A stretch of 64,000 nt of DNA from Acanthosepion lycidas (taxonomy: Eukaryota > Mollusca > Cephalopoda > Sepiida > Sepiidae), in the NCBI GenBank assembly GCA_963932145.1, contig OZ010613.1, positions 41,036,581 to 41,100,580 of the forward strand, given 5' to 3'. Numbering within the stretch: the stretch's first letter is position 1; every line of letters starts with the position of its first letter. The notes beneath the pieces were generated by a model. That model ran no database searches, was not told the DNA's origin, and saw only the letters and a list, made by a program, of their open reading frames with translations. Shown piece after piece: positions 21,235 through 30,954 of this stretch. A program made the translations under genes and the position numbers.

Positions 21235-22920
21235 AACATTATTGTGCATAATAAAGAGAGATGATGGAAAATAGAAAAGAGAGTGATGTAGAAAGAAGGG
21301 GAAATAGAAAAAGAGAAAGAATTGGAAACAGTAAAAGACGGTGAAGAGGAAGAGAGTACAAGAGAAGGAAGTAGAAATAAAGGGAAGTAAATGTGGAAAG
21401 ACGAGGAAAGTAAAAAGGAGGAAGTAGAAAGAGAGAGAGAGAGAGAAAGAGAGAGAAGGGGAAAGAGTAAAAGAGTTGAAAGTAGAAAGTGATGAGATTA
21501 GAAAGAGTGAAAGAGAGTGAAGAGAATACAAGGAGAGGGTGTAGAAAAAGAGGAAAAAAGGAGGAGAGAGAAGAGAAGAACGTGAGAAAAGAGAGAGAAT
21601 GAGAAATTGTGAAGAGATAGCAGGAAAAAGAAATAGAAAGGAAAAAGCGATATAAAGAAAGAAAGAGCGAAAACAGTAAGAAGAGGGAGAAGCAGAAAAA
21701 TGAAAGAAGAAGAAGAAAGGCCAGAAACTATTCGGTTGGTGCAAAAATAATGTCGTTTTTTAACGTATTTTTTAACGTCAAAAACGACATTATTTTTGCA
21801 CCAACCTAATAAACAGGGGAGAAGCCAGAAAAAAATAAAGGAGAAAAAAAAAAAAAAAAACGAGAAAATGTTAGAAAAGGGGAATGTAAGTAAAGGAAAC
21901 AATAAATGGAGAAAGAGAGTGAGATAAAGCGTTAACAAAAGAAAAAAGAGAAAGGGAGAAAAATAGAAAGGGAGAAGATAGGAAAGGAAAAAGCAAGAAG
22001 AAAGAAAAGGAGAAGGGAAAGGGAGGAATGATAAAAGACAAGGAGAAAGAAGAAAAGAAAGGGAGAAAGAAGAAAAGAAAGGGAGAAAGAAGAAAAGAAA
22101 GGGAGAAATGAAAGGGGGGAGAGAAAAAGGAGAAAGGATAAAGGAAAGGGAGAAAGGAGAAAAGAAAGGGAGAAAGAAGAAAAGAAAGAGAGGAAGAAGA
22201 AAAGAAAGGGAGAAATGAAAAGGAGGAGAGAAAAAGGAGAAAGGATAAAGGAAATGGAGAAAGGAGAAAAGAAAGGGAGAAAGAAGAAAAGAAAGGGAGA
22301 AATGAAAGGGGGAGAGAAAAAGGAGAAAGGAAAAGGAGAAAGGATAAAGGAAAGGGAGAAAGAAGAAAAAAGGGAGAAATGAAAGTGGGGAGAGAAAAAA
22401 GGAGAAAGGATAAAAGAAAGGAAGAAAGGACAAAAGAAAGGGAGAAAGAAGAAAAGAAGAAAGGGACAAAGAAGAAAAGAAAGTGAGAAAGGAAAGGGAG
22501 AAGAGAGAAAAGGGAGAAAAACGATGAGAGAAAAATGAGAAAGAGAAGGAAAAGTTAGAAACAGCGAAAAATATAGAAAGAGAGCAAATGGAGAAATGGA
22601 AGGAAAAGAGAAATGAGAGAAAAAAAGAATGAGAAAAAGGAGAAGGAGATGGGAAAATTAGAAAGAGAGAAATACAAAGGAAAAGAGAAAGAAAGAAAAA
22701 TGTGATGAAAAGGTAGAAAGAGATATAAAAACGATAGAAAGAGAAAGTGCTAAAAAGATAGCGTGAAAAGGGAAGAAGGGGAGAAAGCGCAAAGGAGGAA
22801 GAAAAAAACAGCAGAAAGCGAGCGAGTGGGGAGTAAAAATCGAAGAGATGAGAGAAAGGAAAAAAACGAAGACAGAGAGAGTGAGAGAGAGAGTTAATGA
22901 TGACACAATTAAAGAGAGAG
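21235..22920. repeat. Polypurine tract (GAAA/GGGAGAAAG), with nested MITE
   Basis: The + strand is almost entirely purine. From about 22010 to 22480 it is built of GGGAGAAAGAAGAAAAGAAA-type units with higher-order repetition around GGAGAGAAAAAGGAGAAAGG. The 323-aa and 170-aa minus frames are translations of this tract. The MITE at 21731-21809 interrupts it. Confidence 0.9.
21731..21809. mobile_element. MADE1-like MITE, copy 5
   Basis: Left end TTCGGTTGGTGCAAAA (one or two changes from consensus), right end TTTTGCACCAACCTAA, TA on both sides, centre TTTAACGTATTTTTTAACG. Sits in the polypurine tract. Confidence 0.85.
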
Positions 22921-23693
22921 ATATAGAGCTCTCCAGTTCGTCATATTATTATGAAGCTGAAAACCGATTGTCCTAAACATCGGTGAAAATATTGCAAATG
23001 ATTTAAATATTAAATGTTATCGATGATTTAAAAAAGGAAATTTTTGATAGAGAAAAGCATTGCCAATGATTGTTTAATAGAGTCAAAGCTTTGCCAATTA
23101 TTTTAATGAAGAAAAGACGTCTTCAATGATTTGTAATTGGTAAAAGCAATGCCAATGACTTTTTAAGAGAATTGCATTGTCAATTATTTTTTTTACTAGA
23201 GAAAGCATTATCAATAATTTTTAATAGGGAAAAGCATTCCCGATGATTATTTAATAAAGAAAAGCATGGAAAATTTATTTTTTTAATATTATCAAAGATT
23301 TTAAGAATGTAAAAGTATTGCCAAAAGTTTTTAAAATGTGAAAAACATTGCCAAAGATTTTAAAAATGTGAAACCATTACAAAAAGATTTTATAATGTAA
23401 AAAACATTACCAAAGATTTTAAAAATTTGTAAAGCATTACCAAAGATTTTAAAAAATTTGTAAAACATTGCCAAAGATTTTAAAGATTTGAAAAACGTTG
23501 CCAAAGACTTAAAATGTGTAAAACATTGCCAAAGATTTTAAAGATTTGAAAAACATTGCCAAAGATTTTTAAAATGTGTAAAACATTGCCAAAGATTTTA
23601 AAAAATAAGGAAAACGCTGCCAGACATTTTAAAAATTTGAAAAACATTGATAAAGATTTTAAAAATGTGAAACCATTATTTTATTAGGTTAGT

Positions 23694-23784
23694 GCAAAAA
23701 TAATGACGTATTAATGTCGTTTTTGACGTTAAAAAATACGTCAAAAAACGACATTATTACGTCATTATTTTTGCACCAACATAA
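23694..23784. mobile_element. MADE1-like MITE, copy 6 (91 bp, long subtype)
   Basis: TTAGGTTAGTGCAAAAATAA at the left, TTTTGCACCAACATAA at the right, TA flanks. The centre carries the GACGTTAAAAAATACGTC palindrome of the long subtype. Confidence 0.85.
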
Positions 23785-24167
23785 TAAAAATCTGAAAAGC
23801 ATTGCCAGAGATTTAAAAAATGTGAAACCATTACAAAAAGATTTTAAAAATGTGTAAAACATTACCAAAGATTTCAAAATTTTAAAAACATTGCCAGAGA
23901 TTTTAAAGATTTGAAAAACATTGCCAAAGATTTTAAAAATGTGTAAAACATTGCCAAAGATTTTAAAGATTTGAAAAACGTTGCCAAAGACTTTTGAAAT
24001 GTGTAAAACATTGCCAAAGATTTTAAAGATTTGAAAAACATTGCCAAAGATTTTAAGAATGTGAAACCATTGAAAAAAATTTTTAAAAATAAGGAAAACG
24101 CTGCCAGACATTTTAAAAATTTGAAAAACGTTGATAAAGATTTTAAAAATGTGAAACCATTATTTTA

Positions 24168-24268
24168 TTAGGTTAGTGCAAAAATAATGACATTTTAATG
24201 TCGTTTTTGACGTTAAAAAATACGTCAAAAAACGACATTATTACGTCATTATTTTTGCACCAATATAA
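24168..24268. mobile_element. MADE1-like MITE, copy 7 (101 bp, long subtype)
   Basis: Shares with copy 6 the same variant left end (GGTTAGTGC) and the same ~50 bp of upstream satellite. The two are therefore products of one insertion followed by duplication of MITE plus satellite, with an offset near 475 bp. Confidence 0.85.
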
Positions 24269-25099
24269 TAAAAATGTGTAAAACATTACCAGAGATTTAA
24301 AAATTTTAAAAACATTGCCAGAGATTTTAAAAATGTGGAAAACATTGCCAGAGATTTTAAAAAGGGCAAAATAAAAGGCAAAGATATTTCCACTGATTTT
24401 AAAAATAGGTAAATGACTGCCAATAATTTGAAACAGGAATAGGCGTTATCAATGATATTAAAAAAAGAAAAGTATTGTGAAATGTTTTAAAGAGTGAAAA
24501 CATTGCCAATTATTTCAAAAAGAGAAAAATATTGGCAACGATTTTAAAAAGGGAAAAGCCTGGTCAACGTTTTTAAAATGCGAAAATCATTACCAATGAT
24601 TTTAAAAAGCATAAGAAAACAACCAATGATTTTTAATAGGGAAAAGCATTGCCAATGATTTTAAGAGAGAAATCATTCTCAATGTTTTTAATAGAGAAAG
24701 CATTGCTAATGATTTCAATAGAAAAACATTGCCAAAGATTTTAGTAGAGAAAACATTGCCAATGATTTTAATAGGGAAAAGCATTGCCAATGATTTTAAT
24801 AGAGAAATCATTGCTAATGATTTTAATAGGGAAATCATTGCCAATGATTTTAATAGAAAATCATTGCCAATGGTTTTATTAGAGAAATCATTGCTAATGA
24901 TTTTAATAGGGAAATCATTGCTAATGATTTTAATAGAGAAAGCATTGTCAATGATTTTTTAATAGAGAAAAGCGTTGCCAATTATTTTATCCACTACAGA
25001 AAGACACTTTTGAATTCTATAATGAGAAGCAATTTGTAATACATATTGAATAAACAGACATACTGATGCTATTGTCGACGGAAGTGCATGCCTGCCGTC

Positions 25100-25294
25100 C
25101 AGTGTGAATCCTAAACATAGTACATAAGAGATTTGTCGGGACCGTAGAAAAGTCTCTTATATCCGGGTTTCTTTTATATCCGGGTTTCTCTTATATCCGG
25201 GTTTGATCTATTTTATATACATTAACACAGGCTCTAATTTGGGACCAGGGATAATCTCTCTTATATCCGGGTCTCTTATATCCGGGTTACACTA
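25100..25294. mobile_element. pogo/Tigger-like MITE, copy P2 (degraded)
   Basis: Left end CAGTGTGAATCCTAAACATA is mutated. The interior repeats TCTCTTATATCCGGG four or more times, and the right end GGGTTACACTA has lost its final G. Shares CTATTTTATATACATTAACA with copy P1. Confidence 0.75.
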
Positions 25295-25299
25295 TACGC

Positions 25300-26700
25300 C
25301 ATATTTAACATGAGACGCTGACGGTTTATTGAGATTTAAGATCGGAAATGATTTCTTTTGAAGGTTTGGAGAATTTTGAAAAAAGATAAACAATATCTGG
25401 AAATAGCTTTAGACATTTGTTTAATTTTAATATCTAAACCACCTTGATTAAACTTCTTTTTTTTTTTTAAATAAATCTAATAAAGACCGTGGGAAAGTCT
25501 TTATATAATTTCTTTTATATTCTCACGCCGGTTACTCTTTCATTTGTTGTTTCTCAATATTTATCCGATATAACCACACCATTTCTAAGCCTAACCACGC
25601 CTTTCTTTGGCACAAGTGTTTTTCTTTACTCTTTTGTTATTTTTATCGTCTTATATTTTCGCTTTCCAAGCCTAAGCTGTGCACCATCTCCTTCGTTTCT
25701 TGACATCTGAAATCTCGTGTTATCTCGTCACAAGCGAGAAGGTCAAATGTTAGAATATCTACAGCCACTTATTTTAGCATTATCTCGTCTTAACTGGAAT
25801 GAAACTGACAGCGATTTCTATTTTTACTGCTATTTTGTCTCGGACTTTCATTTCGCTCGTAAAGTAACAGCCGGAGCCCTTTCGAGCTAATCTGTGATAT
25901 ACCAGCAAGGTGACCTCGAGATATCCACAGGATAAGAATGTATGGTTTCCAAATAACCGAATATTCTCTTCACATTGGGCTTCCCAGATAGTTCGCTAGT
26001 AAGATAAGACAATAACGTCTGGTTCAGAATATTGGATAAAAAAGCCTTTCAAAAGAATTACTCTTGTTTACGTTTCGGTTACAAAACTGAAGCTAGCAGA
26101 TAGAGATTCGCAGACGTCCCGACAAGAAAAACGTTCTTTTGTTAATTTGTTGATTCAAACGTTGGCCTATCAGGCGGGATCCATGACGGAATTGGTAGAG
26201 ACATACATTAGCTAAAAAAAGGTGTGTGTGTGTGTGGCGGGGTCTGATGGAAAATGGGCTGTAGAATAAACTCCGAATTTCTTTTATGTTTTATTCGACA
26301 CATGTAGAAAACACAGTCTTCAATAATTCCACCAAGATCCCCATATACGTTCGTTATATAAACAACTGCTTCATATTAGCAAAAAGCCGAAACTAAAAAA
26401 AAAAAAAAAAAAAAAACTTAAATAAGCCTTCGGGAATAACACATGTCTTACACTTTACTTAAGAACACCAGAATGTAGACAAGAAATTCTGCCTATAACA
26501 TAGAGACCACATGGTTCTTGAAAATGACTGAGATGGTCGAGAGTACTTGGACCAAACCACAATAAAAAGAATTTTGGACACTTTATCCACAATTTTGGTC
26601 CCACTATACAAAACTTTATTTCAAAATTAGAAAAATGCAATAAAAATGTAAAACAGACATTGTCTGTTCTTTTAAATCAAACTAGTTAGGATGAATACCT
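25300..26700. other. No recognised feature
   Basis: Relatively unique sequence with a short GT run near 26222-26235 and an A run at 26395-26416. Frames at 25489-25710 (+) and 26455-26640 (-) show no recognisable motifs. Confidence 0.3.
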
Positions 26701-26704
26701 GCTG

Positions 26705-26707
<3 letters not shown>

Positions 26708-26774
<67 letters not shown>
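26708..26774. repeat. (TA)n microsatellite
   Basis: Uninterrupted TA over about 66 bp. It directly follows CTGCTGCC, the same junction seen at 28915-28922, which ties it to the 3' end of the Penelope-like repeat. Confidence 0.95.
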
Positions 26775-26776
<2 letters not shown>

Positions 26777-26797
26777 CTTCACTTAGAAATATCATAA

Positions 26798-27085
26798 AGA
26801 AATACACGACTACAGTTATTCCGAACCAAAAAATCAAATTATCTGCTACAGAAAATTAAAACAGCTAATATTATCCTCATAATTAACAAGACACCTGTAA
26901 AATCAAAACTACAAAGAACCAACATTATTTACGAGTTCAAATGCCTCTTAAGGAACTGTGTTGCTGATCAAACCAAACTCTTAAATAATTACATTTGTCA
27001 CAGTACTGCATGCTTATCCTGACGACTTACGTTACACCTATCTGATCACAACTTTATTAGAACTCGTTTAAACACACAAACTTAA
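26798..27085 (+). pseudogene. Penelope-like element, GIY-YIG-type C-terminal fragment
   Basis: The + frame is open from 26798 to a TGA at 27020. It reads KTPVKSKLQRTNIIYEFKC, then a Cys-containing loop, then NNYICHSTACLS. After the stop it continues RLTLHLSDHNFIRTRL to 27085. NIIYEFKC...NNYI..T.C.LS(R)RLT.HL fits the GIY-YIG endonuclease that closes Penelope-like retroelement ORFs. The TGA stands where the family has Arg and may be a CGA-to-TGA change. The catalytic Gly-type position after NNYI is Cys here. No complete RT precedes it; a TA microsatellite cuts it off. Confidence 0.7.
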
Positions 27086-27089
27086 CAGA

Positions 27090-27354
27090 CACCATAATGT
27101 GCTGTGTTCGGAAAGTAATATATCCCAATAACTCTAGATACATACACACAAGCCATACATCCAGTTAAAAATTGAAAATAAAATCATCCTTGATAATGGC
27201 TAAAAGTATAGCTGAAAGCGCTCGGAAATACAGGACATTTGGACAATTTCTATACTGTGTCCAGAAAAGAAAACACTTGTTCGATCACAAGAAAAATTAA
27301 ATTAAAAGCTTAATCACAGGACGTTGTCGTCTTTAATGAAACAGACACACACAC

Positions 27355-27357
<3 letters not shown>
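27090..27357 (+). mobile_element. Penelope-like terminal sequence, copy R1
   Basis: Contains TTGATAATGGCTAAAAGTAT, AGCTGAAAGCGCTCGG, GTCCAGAAAAGAAAACAC, ACAAGAAAAATTAAAT and AATGAAACAGACACA, then TA. The same ordered blocks occur at 54175-54445 and partly at 28760-28922. It lies just downstream of the GIY-YIG fragment, where a terminal repeat is expected. The GGCTA..TAGC pair followed by GAAA resembles the hammerhead-like motif of such terminal repeats. Confidence 0.6.

Positions 27358-27402
<45 letters not shown>
27358..27402. repeat. (TA)n microsatellite
   Basis: Follows the 3' edge of Penelope-like terminal copy R1. Confidence 0.95.
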
Positions 27403-27404
<2 letters not shown>

Positions 27405-27731
27405 TGAACATGGAAGTCATGCATTGAACATGCATTGTTTCAAAAAAATAAAAAATAAAAACAAGCAATATAATTTGACCCAAATAAATAAACAAACGAC
27501 TTCCGGTAAAATAACCGCCATAATAGAATACCCACAATGCACCACTAACCCGTATATATATAAATAGCCGAGAAAAATAACAGCATATGTGGCTTGACGA
27601 TTGCATATAGCATGAAACAGACTATCGCCTCTAAGTGTTGACTTCTATGTTCACTTTTATATTTACACACGCTCTATCTTTGATATTGAGCACTTTATTC
27701 CATAAATATAGCACACCTTAAGACTATATTT

Positions 27732-27734
<3 letters not shown>

Positions 27735-27775
<41 letters not shown>
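27735..27775. repeat. (TA)n microsatellite
   Basis: Isolated TA run between segments with no recognised feature. Confidence 0.95.
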
Positions 27776-27778
<3 letters not shown>

Positions 27779-27989
27779 GTTACCCATAAATTAGAATCTT
27801 GTATCAAGCGCGGGTTGACTGCACAAAAGGAGAAGACTTCTAAACTCCCACTAGACAGACCCGACATATACAATTACGAATACACATTACCACCCGATGT
27901 CCACTTAGACATACAAGAACCTTTAAAATTACATACACATAAAATCATTCACGGTTTTAATACACGTGACTGACCAGTGAGAACTGCCA

Positions 27990-28420
27990 AAAAATAATTG
28001 AATAAACCAGTGTTTTTTTTTCTTTTCTTTCAATCTCTGACAAAGCTTTAATAAAAAGTGAAACATTTTAGATTGATATACATTTCCTATTTGTTCTTTA
28101 TTTTTTTTCATCCTGTCGGATTCCAATCTGCATTTGATCTTTAACTCGTATATATATATATATTGATAAGATAAAAAAAAACAACAATTAGGAAACGTTT
28201 ATCAATCTAATGTTTATCTTTTCTCAGACAATAAGATATGGAGAGAAAGAAATTCTGATGTTTTTACTTTTGTTTGATTTTCATTGTTTAATCATGTTTT
28301 ACGTTAAACAAACGATAGTATGATTTATGTCGTTCCAAAATCAAGGAGAGACGACGCGTCCCTTCGATGTCTCAAGAAATTAACTAAAGGCTAACTGAAA
28401 AAAAAAAAAAAAAAAAAAAA
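27990..28420. repeat. Dispersed repeat Q, copies 1-2 (Penelope-like character)
   Basis: 28035-28080 has TCTCTGACAAAGCTTTAATA and AAGTGAAACATTTTAGATTG. 28200-28400 contains TTTATCAATCTAATGTT, GATTTTCATTG.TTAATCATG and GTTAAACAAAC. The latter blocks recur in order at 29331-29580. A poly-A run ends the segment at 28400-28423. Confidence 0.5.
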
Positions 28421-28464
28421 AAACGTACGTATTCCGTTAGGTATGTAAGTGTATTTGATATATA

Positions 28465-28549
28465 TTAGGTTGGTGAAAAAATAATGACGTAATAATGTCG
28501 TAACGTCAAAAAACGACATTATTACGTCATTATTTTTGCACCAACCTAA
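28465..28549. mobile_element. MADE1-like MITE, copy 8 (85 bp)
   Basis: TTAGGTTGGTGAAAAAATAA at the left, TTTTGCACCAACCTAA at the right, TA flanks, and an AATGTCGTAACGTCAAAAAACGACATT centre read in two parts (AATGTCGTAACG and CGACATT). Lies 100 bp upstream of the hammerhead-like motif. Confidence 0.85.
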
Positions 28550-28584
28550 TATATACACTTGAGTTCCACCACGGAATATGTGAG

Positions 28585-28640
28585 CAAGCGGCGCTTTATT
28601 GAGTCTGATTTGCTACCTAACTGTCAGGGTTTCAATTCTC
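28585..28640 (+). repeat. Degenerate tRNA-like stretch preceding the hammerhead-like motif
   Basis: TGAGCAAGCGGCGC resembles a pol III A box. AGGGTTTCAATTCTCGG resembles a B box with one extra T. Spacing is roughly tRNA-like. No cloverleaf can be drawn with confidence, so this is a tentative call. Confidence 0.35.
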
Positions 28641-28646
28641 GGTAGT

Positions 28647-28710
28647 GGATGCGCACTATTGATGAGTGCCCAATATAGGACGAAACGGCCGTCCAGTGCT
28701 TTCTGCATTC
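28647..28710 (+). ncRNA. Hammerhead-ribozyme-like motif (type I arrangement), one core base altered
   Basis: All helices can be paired by eye. Stem I: GCACT (28653-28657) with AGTGC (28695-28699), extended by GGATGC (28647-28652) with GCATTC (28705-28710) across a 5-nt bulge. Core: TTGATGA (28659-28665), where the consensus is CTGATGA. Stem II: GTGCC with GGAC (one bulged G) and a 7-nt loop. Then GAAA (28682-28685), a very short helix III ACGGCCGT, and C17 at 28693 as the expected cleavage position (GTC). The C3-to-T change and an A/C mismatch at the base of stem I suggest a decayed copy of an active ancestor. Short helix III hammerheads are known in Penelope-like elements and retrozymes; Penelope-like remnants lie on both sides. 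Confidence 0.75.
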
Positions 28711-28759
28711 TGTTGAGGTTTCTTTCAGATTCAATGAATTACTTAATTACATATATATA

Positions 28760-28919
28760 TATAAGCGCTCGGACAAAAGAACATTCAGACAGTTTTTATA
28801 TAATTTATCATCTGAAAAGAAAAAAAATGATTAGATCGCATGAGAAATTGTATAAAACACTAAATAAAATCACCTTGCTTGTCGTATTCAATGAAATGTG
28901 CATGAAAGAAGGATTGCTG

Positions 28920-28921
<2 letters not shown>
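28760..28921 (+). mobile_element. Penelope-like terminal sequence, copy R2 (partial)
   Basis: Starts within AAGCGCTCGGAC and continues through TGAGAAATTGTATAAAACAC and GTATTCAATGAAATGTGCAT to GAAGGATTGCTGCC, then TA. Matches the 3' parts of copies at 27.2 and 54.3 kb. Confidence 0.6.
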
Positions 28922-28976
<55 letters not shown>

Positions 28977-28990
28977 TGAGAGAAAGAAAG
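28922..28990. repeat. (TA)n followed by (GA)n
   Basis: TA run to 28960 then GAGAGA. The same TA-then-GA junction occurs at 54445-54515 and 57286-57350. Confidence 0.95.
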
Positions 28991-29029
28991 AGAGAAATAA
29001 GTAAATAGCTATAAACATAGACAATCTAT

Positions 29030-29330
29030 TATTGAATTCGACAGACAATTCTTTATTGTTGTTTATCTGTCATTTGTCTTCCTACAAGAGAAAAAAAATG
29101 GTGGTTCAAAATAAGCAAAAATTGCCCACGTTTCTCATCGTCGATTTCAGACCTTTCGGCCATTCTCACGTCATCCGCAGGAAAAAAAAATACGTTTTGG
29201 TCTTATTCTCCAAGTTAAATGTGATATGACAAAGAACATGACTGATTTGTCGTCAGGAGATGCCATTTGGAACATTGAGGAAATACATTGGTTAGAAGAG
29301 CGGCAGTCATTTTAGCCATGGAAGATGAAT
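29030..29330. other. No recognised feature
   Basis: A 65-codon + frame (29032-29229) has no recognisable domain. No repeats noted. Confidence 0.3.
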
Positions 29331-29585
29331 TTATCAATCTAACATGTTTCACTTTTATTAAAGCTTCATCAGAGTCTGAAATAGGGAGGAAAAGAAGAAA
29401 GAAATTCTGGTATTTATACTTTTGCGTTGTTTGATTTTCATTGGTTAATCATGTTTCACGTGCATTCGACTTGTTAAACAAACCAACGTTAGTATTATAT
29501 GTGGCGTTCTGAATTCAAGAAGGGACTACTTGTCCATTAGAAGTTCCAAGAAATTAACGGATTCCATGCCTAACTGAAAAACCGC
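29331..29585. repeat. Dispersed repeat Q, copy 3
   Basis: On the minus strand it carries CTGATGAAGCTTTAATAAAA followed by GTGAAACATGTTAG, a second hammerhead-like CTGATGA...GAAAC arrangement with a CTTT/AAAG pairing. No stem I was found. The remainder matches 28200-28400. Confidence 0.5.
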
Positions 29586-29647
29586 AAATACTGCTTTATG
29601 TGTGTGTAAGTGTATACTTTCTAGTATGTATGTCTGTAGTCGATCTC

Positions 29648-30085
29648 TCACAGATGTGCCGTCGCCTCCCTCTGTCTGTTTTACAAATACTTTCACGGTA
29701 ACTGCTCCGATGAGCCGCTTTCGCTGGTTCCCAGACCTCATGAATTTAAGCGTTCTGCTAGGCTGGCATCTCGCTCTCACCCTTTCACTGTCAAAACTGT
29801 AAAATGTAGCCGTCTCTTCTACCCCAATAGCTTCATGCCTCACACCTCTCGCCTGTGGAACTTCCTCCTCTTTTCCTGTTTCCCCGATAATCTCCAACTA
29901 TTCAAATGTAATGTCAATCGACGTCTTCAGATGCCTTGATCTATCCCCTATCCTTCTCTTCATCCTTTTCTCCATCACTTCTGTTTGCTTTCGCTCCAAC
30001 TCTCTGAAACCCCTTGCGTGCTAATGGCTAGTGGCTTCCCGCCTTGCTTAGGGTGAAATGCTTAAAAGATGCATGAATGTGAGTG
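29648..30085 (+). pseudogene. LINE family L 3' portion, best preserved ORF end
   Basis: Open in one + frame from about 29648 to 29930: RCAVASLCLFYKYFHGNCSD, EPLSLVPRPHEFKRSARLAS, RSHPFTVKTVKCSRLFYPN, SFMPHTSRLWNFLLFSCFPD, NLQLFKCNVNRRLQ. This is the standard C-terminal end of a CR1/jockey-like reverse transcriptase ORF. The 3' UTR follows (CTGAAACCCCTTGCGTGC, GCCTTGCTTAGGGTGAAAT). 5'-truncated, as most LINE insertions are. The minus frame of 123 aa and the ATG-initiated + frame here are shadows. Confidence 0.8.
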
Positions 30086-30405
30086 AGTGTGTGTGTCTAG
30101 TAGACATTATGATTTGGGAACAATTTACGTACATATCGTTTGATTTAGATAAACATAAATTAGATTCTTTAAGAATAGATTTAATAAAGGTTGGTGATAT
30201 GTTTTTGACATGTGTTTATAGTGGGTAAAACTGTTATTAGTAGGCTCTCGAAGTACGTTCTTCGTAAAGAAGAAAGTTCTTTTTGTAATTAGGGTGGCAT
30301 TTGTAAAAGTCAAGATTAAGTTCAATTATTAAAAAAAAAACGTTTTTGTTTATCAACTTCATTCTTCAAAAAAATATAAAAGGACAATTATATTTTATTC
30401 AATTC

Positions 30406-30408
<3 letters not shown>

Positions 30409-30481
<73 letters not shown>
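30409..30481. repeat. (TA)n microsatellite
   Basis: About 70 bp of uninterrupted TA, producing IYIY frames on both strands. Confidence 0.95.
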
Positions 30482-30484
<3 letters not shown>

Positions 30485-30506
30485 CTGGGATTTACAATGG
30501 TCTCTT

Positions 30507-30840
30507 GATACATATCAGGCCGAAAAGTTGTAATAAATATGACAAAAAAGATGAGGACAATAATCCGAATAATGTAAATAATGTACATAATGCCTCATCT
30601 CAGAAATATAGACAGATACTGAAGGGCCGAAACGTTGTAATAAATATGGCCACAAAGATGAGGACAATAGTCCGAACAATGTAAATAGTGTACATAATAC
30701 CTCATCTCAGAAATATAGACAGATACTGAAGGGGCGAAACGTTGTAATAAATATGACCACCAAGATGAGGACAATAGTCCGAACAATGTAAATAGTGTAC
30801 ATAATACCTCATCTCAGAAATATAGACAGATACTTAAAGC
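30507..30840 (+). repeat. 107-bp tandem array of the H-repeat body, three units (H3)
   Basis: Units begin after ATATAGAC at 30614, 30721 and 30828, exactly 107 bp apart; the first unit begins near 30507. Each contains GGSCGAAACGTTGTAATAAA, AAGATGAGGACAATARTCCG and CTCATCTCAGAAATATAGAC. The CTGAWGAAGGCCGG half of the core is shortened to CTGAAG at unit junctions. Confidence 0.8.
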
Positions 30841-30849
30841 AGTTGTTTC

Positions 30850-30954
30850 ATTTAATTTGCACAAGGATGTATGTGGGGACATTCTACTCATAGTGAATGG
30901 ACGAGTCTGTATTTAACCATTAATATAGAGCAGCTCGGTCGTCTTTCCACAAAA
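30850..30954 (-). mobile_element. Gypsy 3' LTR (partial)
   Basis: The stretch with ATGGACGAGTCTGTATTTAA and GAGCAGCTCGGTCGTC resembles 35400-35487 at the other end of the provirus. Directly beside it, on the minus strand, is AAAAAAAAGGG (30955-30966), a polypurine tract in the position expected before a 3' LTR beginning near TTTTGTGG. The left part of the LTR is lost or overrun by H3. Confidence 0.6.

Larger units (their letters stand above)
23000..24995 (+). repeat. AT-rich ~30-bp satellite
   Basis: Dominated by a ~28-32 bp unit of the form AAAACATTGCCAAAGATTTTAAAAATGTG. From about 24590 it changes to CATTGCCAATGATTTTAATAGAGAAA variants. Older, more diverged units occupy 23000-23300. Frames such as 23689-24111 merely translate the unit (FKIFGNV). 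Two MITE copies lie within. Confidence 0.85.

Noticed and set aside
21498..22469. 323-aa Phe/Ser/Leu-rich minus frame
   Set aside because: Translation of the polypurine tract that also runs through a MITE (HYFCTN), so it cannot be an evolved protein.
29526..29897. 123-aa minus frame
   Set aside because: Antisense shadow of the well-supported LINE ORF end on the plus strand.
30346..30684. 112-aa frame with IYIY run
   Set aside because: TA microsatellite read as Ile-Tyr joined to the H-repeat body; no coding evidence.
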